From Arenimonas soli (lineage in GTDB: Bacteria > Pseudomonadota > Gammaproteobacteria > Xanthomonadales > Xanthomonadaceae), in NCBI RefSeq assembly GCF_014643775.1, contig NZ_BMKC01000002.1, positions 248,001-312,000 of the forward strand: a DNA stretch of 64,000 nucleotides. Reading direction: 5' to 3'. Position 1 is the first letter of the stretch. Each line of letters starts with the position of its first letter. The translations under genes and the position numbers were made by a program. The notes under the pieces were generated by a model. The model ran no database searches. It was not told where the DNA came from and saw only the letters and a list, made by a program, of their open reading frames with translations. This document shows, in pieces, positions 63,168 to 64,000 of this stretch.

Positions 63168-63251
63168 GGCAGTACTCCTGGAAAGGTGTGGAGATGCCAA
63201 GGGAGCATGCACCCATCCGGGCCGGCTTCGGTGAAGCGGCGTTGGAAGGGT

Positions 63252-64000
63252 TCAGGTACCTGACTGGTCCGCCCCCGCCAGCGCGAAACGGTCCAGCGCG
63301 CGTTCAGCCTGGCCCCGCTCGTGGTCGGAAAGGCGGCGGGCCGCCGCGCGGTAGCGCTCCAACAGCCCCTGGTCGGCGGGCATCACGGCGGCCAGCCGGC
63401 GAAGCACCTGCGCCGCCTCGTGGCCCGAGCCCACGTTACGCAGCGAAGCCAGCACGTCGTCGGCAAGCTCCACGTCAACGACGCCGCCGTCGAGCAGGGC
63501 CTCGAGTGCCTGTCGCTGCTCGTAGTCCGAACCGATGTCCGCCAGCACCTTGAACCAGGCCCTCCGTGTGTCCGCATCGTTGCGGACCATGCCGATCGCC
63601 TGTTGCAGGACCGTGCGGGCCTCGTAGTCGCTGCCGATACCACGGGCTCCCTCGAGTGCGACCCGGGTTGCTGCCGGCTCGTTGCGCGCAAGCAGCGCCG
63701 ACAGGACCTGTCGCTGTTCGTAGTCGCTGCCAATGGTGGCCAGGGCCGCCTGCCAGGCCGAAAGCACCGTTCCCTGCAGTGGCTGCGACCTGGCCATGTG
63801 GGCCAGCAGCTGCGCCTGTTCGTAGTCGGAGCCGATCTTCGCCGCCGCCTGCAGCAGCTGCGCCTGGCCGGAGGCTGTCAGGGCCTGGCTGTCCAGGGCT
63901 GCCTGCAGCACGCGGCGCAGTTCGTAGTCCGTGGCCATCTTGCCGGCCAGGGCCAGGGCGCGGGCCAGGCTGGCCTCGTCGAGCTTTGCGTTCTCGAACA
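63252..64000 (-). CDS. Tandem GSDYE-repeat protein, N-terminal part outside the window
   Basis: The visible 248 residues (no start in the window; the frame is open to the edge) consist of six to seven consecutive 32-34 residue repeats. Each starts with a version of (I/V)GSDYEQ: MATDYELRRVL, KIGSDYEQAQLL, TIGSDYEQRQVL, GIGSDYEARTVL, DIGSDYEQRQALEALL, NVGSGHEAAQVLRRL and a final RRLSDHERGQ. Each unit looks like two short helices after a turn, as in HEAT/ARM-like solenoids. SDY-repeat tails are known from some M56 (BlaR1-like) peptidases and other cell-surface sensors, so the missing N-terminus may hold a membrane or peptidase domain. Stop at 63252; the OmpA lipoprotein gene follows. Identity is uncertain. 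Confidence 0.72.
   Translation of the reverse strand, partial: FENAKLDEASLARALALAGKMATDYELRRVLQAALDSQALTASGQAQLLQAAAKIGSDYEQAQLLAHMARSQPLQGTVLSAWQAALATIGSDYEQRQVLSALLARNEPAATRVALEGARGIGSDYEARTVLQQAIGMVRNDADTRRAWFKVLADIGSDYEQRQALEALLDGGVVDVELADDVLASLRNVGSGHEAAQVLRRLAAVMPADQGLLERYRAAARRLSDHERGQAERALDRFALAGADQSGT

Overview
The window is about 64 kb of dense, high-G+C gammaproteobacterial chromosome. The gene content (ubiquinone-type metabolism, hemDXY, ntrBC, a fused indolepyruvate oxidoreductase, a FadI-type thiolase, many lipoproteins) and GTAGGAGCGG-type REP elements fit the Xanthomonadales/Lysobacteraceae (Lysobacter, Luteimonas, Arenimonas and relatives). That placement is inferred from protein style, not from a marker gene. 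There are no rRNA or tRNA genes, no CRISPR array, and no intact phage or insertion sequence. No gene-free stretch is longer than about 260 bases.

Layout. 1-2641 (minus): the 3' part of gpsA, secB, a membrane rhodanese, a lipoprotein and a hotdog thioesterase. 2681-5745 (plus): hemD-hemX-hemY, meeting a FadI-like thiolase and a methyltransferase on the other strand. 8085-12739: an unknown protein, then surface-polysaccharide type genes (a CDP-glycerol glycerophosphotransferase-like protein, a family 2 glycosyltransferase with no ordinary start codon, and an asnB-type synthetase). 12747-13858: an acetyltransferase and a lipoprotein Cu/Zn superoxide dismutase.

13919-26709 (minus) is a nitrogen-control region. 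glnA has a near-consensus sigma-54 promoter and an NtrC site. Downstream lie two tandem paralogous membrane-anchored proteins of unknown function, a GntR-ABC transporter operon, an acyltransferase, an esterase and ntrB. ntrB and ntrC are separated by about 2.1 kb of lower-G+C DNA holding two coupled lipoprotein genes, two 5'-truncated fragments (one from an RHS/YD-repeat protein) and a small secreted protein. ntrC has its own sigma-70 promoter, with a perfect NtrC operator over the expected transcription start. The gltB-gltD operon (36529-42404) completes the glutamine synthetase/glutamate synthase ammonia-assimilation pair in the same window.

26967-36399: uppP on plus, then a long minus-strand run containing a TPR/sulfotransferase-like protein, a YheT-like hydrolase, a PlsC acyltransferase, a thioesterase, a DUF1232 protein, a phospholipase D lipoprotein, a YceI protein, SixA and an orphan ParA-like ATPase. 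42376-45018 carries three REP-type elements. One forms the 3' end of gltD and two flank a secreted-protein gene in opposite orientations. 45012-49567: an AEC transporter, a DUF885 lipoprotein and a gamma-glutamyltransferase-family protein. 49592-54929: a c-di-GMP cluster of hybrid kinase, REC-EAL protein and divergent membrane GGDEF protein. 54967-64000: an outer-membrane POTRA/barrel protein, indolepyruvate ferredoxin oxidoreductase with an Lrp/AsnC regulator, a secreted serine hydrolase, an OmpA-type lipoprotein and, running off the edge, a protein made of tandem GSDYE repeats.

Most of the window is ordinary core genome. The stretches most worth a second look are the ntrB/ntrC interruption with its re-wired ntrC promoter, the REP cluster at 42.4-45.0 kb, the paralogous six-cysteine proteins beside glnA, and the GSDYE-repeat protein at the right edge.
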